DNA of 6,727 nt from Bacteroidales bacterium (GTDB lineage Bacteria; Bacteroidota; Bacteroidia; Bacteroidales; Muribaculaceae), in NCBI GenBank assembly GCA_004555955.1, contig SFJG01000103.1, positions 1 through 6,727 on the forward strand, in the 5' to 3' direction. The notes beneath the pieces are model-generated. The model was not told where the DNA came from. It saw only the letters and a program-made list of their open reading frames with translations, and did not search any database. The position numbers were made by a program, and so were the translations under genes. The first letter of the stretch is position 1. Each line of letters begins with the position of its first letter. Positions 6,459 through 6,727 of the stretch are shown here, piece after piece.

Positions 6459-6727
6459 TTAATTTATATGACCAGCTCCTCTGCAAGTTCCACAATTTCC
6501 GGTGCCTCTGCAGACCGGGCAATCTGTTCTTGTTTTATGGGAATTCCCGGTGTAGTACCCTGTTTCATGATAATACCATCCTTTGCCTCCACATGTTTTA
6601 CATTTGCCTGTGCCACTGCAGCTGATGCACGTCCTTTTCGAACTCGACGAAGATGAGTTGCTATTGTAGCCGCCGGAATTATATACCCCAAAATTCCCAT
6701 TGCTATAGGAGTTATTATAACCACCAA
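6459..6727 (-). CDS. DnaJ-type zinc-finger protein, 3' part only
   Basis: The C-terminal 88 residues of a protein whose start lies beyond the right edge; the first full codon is 6723-6725 and the TAA is 6459-6461. The visible part begins with a Gly/Asn/Tyr/Ser-rich low-complexity stretch (1-29) with a run of six serines. Four CxxCxGxG motifs follow in two tight pairs: C33/C36-SGTG with C42/C45-GGKG, then C69/C72-RGTG with C78/C81-RGAG. This is the signature of the DnaJ cysteine-rich domain, which binds two zinc ions. The pairs are closer than in DnaJ itself (one residue between motifs in a pair, 19 between pairs), and the low-complexity N-terminal part does not look like a J-domain protein. 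Function is unknown; protein binding or thiol/zinc-dependent folding help is possible. Another minus frame (6464-6727) is open by chance. Its own gene context is outside the window. Confidence 0.82.
   Translation of the reverse strand, partial: GGYNNSYSNGNFGVYNSGGYNSNSSSSSSKRTCISCSGTGKCKTCGGKGWYYHETGYYTGNSHKTRTDCPVCRGTGNCGTCRGAGHIN

Noticed and set aside
6464..6727. Open minus frame of 87 codons with a hydrophobic start, resembling a small membrane protein
   Set aside because: It overlaps the frame with four CxxCxGxG motifs, begins only with TTG at the window edge, and shows no family features. The cysteine-motif frame is clearly the coding one.
1..6727. tRNA, rRNA, CRISPR array, prophage or insertion-sequence genes
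   Set aside because: Nothing resembling these was seen. The only repeats are the REP-like pair, the heptamers, the mreB-mreC inverted repeat and one 10-bp duplication.

Overview
The window carries a Bacteroidales-type housekeeping locus on the minus strand, read right to left: purH, mreB, mreC, mreD, mrdA. This gene order, the A-rich start regions without clear Shine-Dalgarno sequences, and a TAACTTTG box upstream of purH (the Bacteroidetes -7 pattern TAnnTTTG) point to phylum Bacteroidota, order Bacteroidales. A Prevotella- or Muribaculaceae-like genome is a guess from protein flavour, not something the sequence proves.

Right edge (6459-6727): the 3' end of a small gene whose start lies outside the window. 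It encodes a Gly/Asn/Ser/Tyr-rich stretch followed by four CxxCxGxG motifs, the DnaJ-type cysteine-rich zinc-binding signature. It is easy to miss because a different minus frame is also open across the same DNA. Between it and purH (6188-6458) are a probable purH promoter, a 10-bp tandem duplication and AT-rich DNA without a gene.

Centre (293-6187): purH makes IMP in the last two steps of de novo purine synthesis. After a 19-bp gap come mreB (actin-like scaffold), mreC (periplasmic coiled-coil/beta scaffold), mreD (polytopic membrane protein) and mrdA (PBP2, the elongation transpeptidase). Together the last four build most of the Rod complex for lateral wall synthesis. mreC/mreD and mreD/mrdA overlap, so these three are tightly coupled. 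mreB and mreC are separated by 128 bp that fold into a long imperfect inverted repeat.

Left edge (1-292): no convincing gene. It holds a strong bidirectional terminator and two imperfect copies of a REP-like palindromic repeat. rodA, the glycosyltransferase partner that usually follows mrdA in this order, is not here. A heptamer, GTAAGAG on the coding strand, recurs at the ends of mrdA and mreB and upstream of mreC.

Most of the window is conserved and ordinary. The points worth a second look are the hidden zinc-finger gene, the mreB-mreC inverted repeat with its heptamers, the REP-like pair, the operon ending without rodA, and a Cys/His cluster in PBP2.
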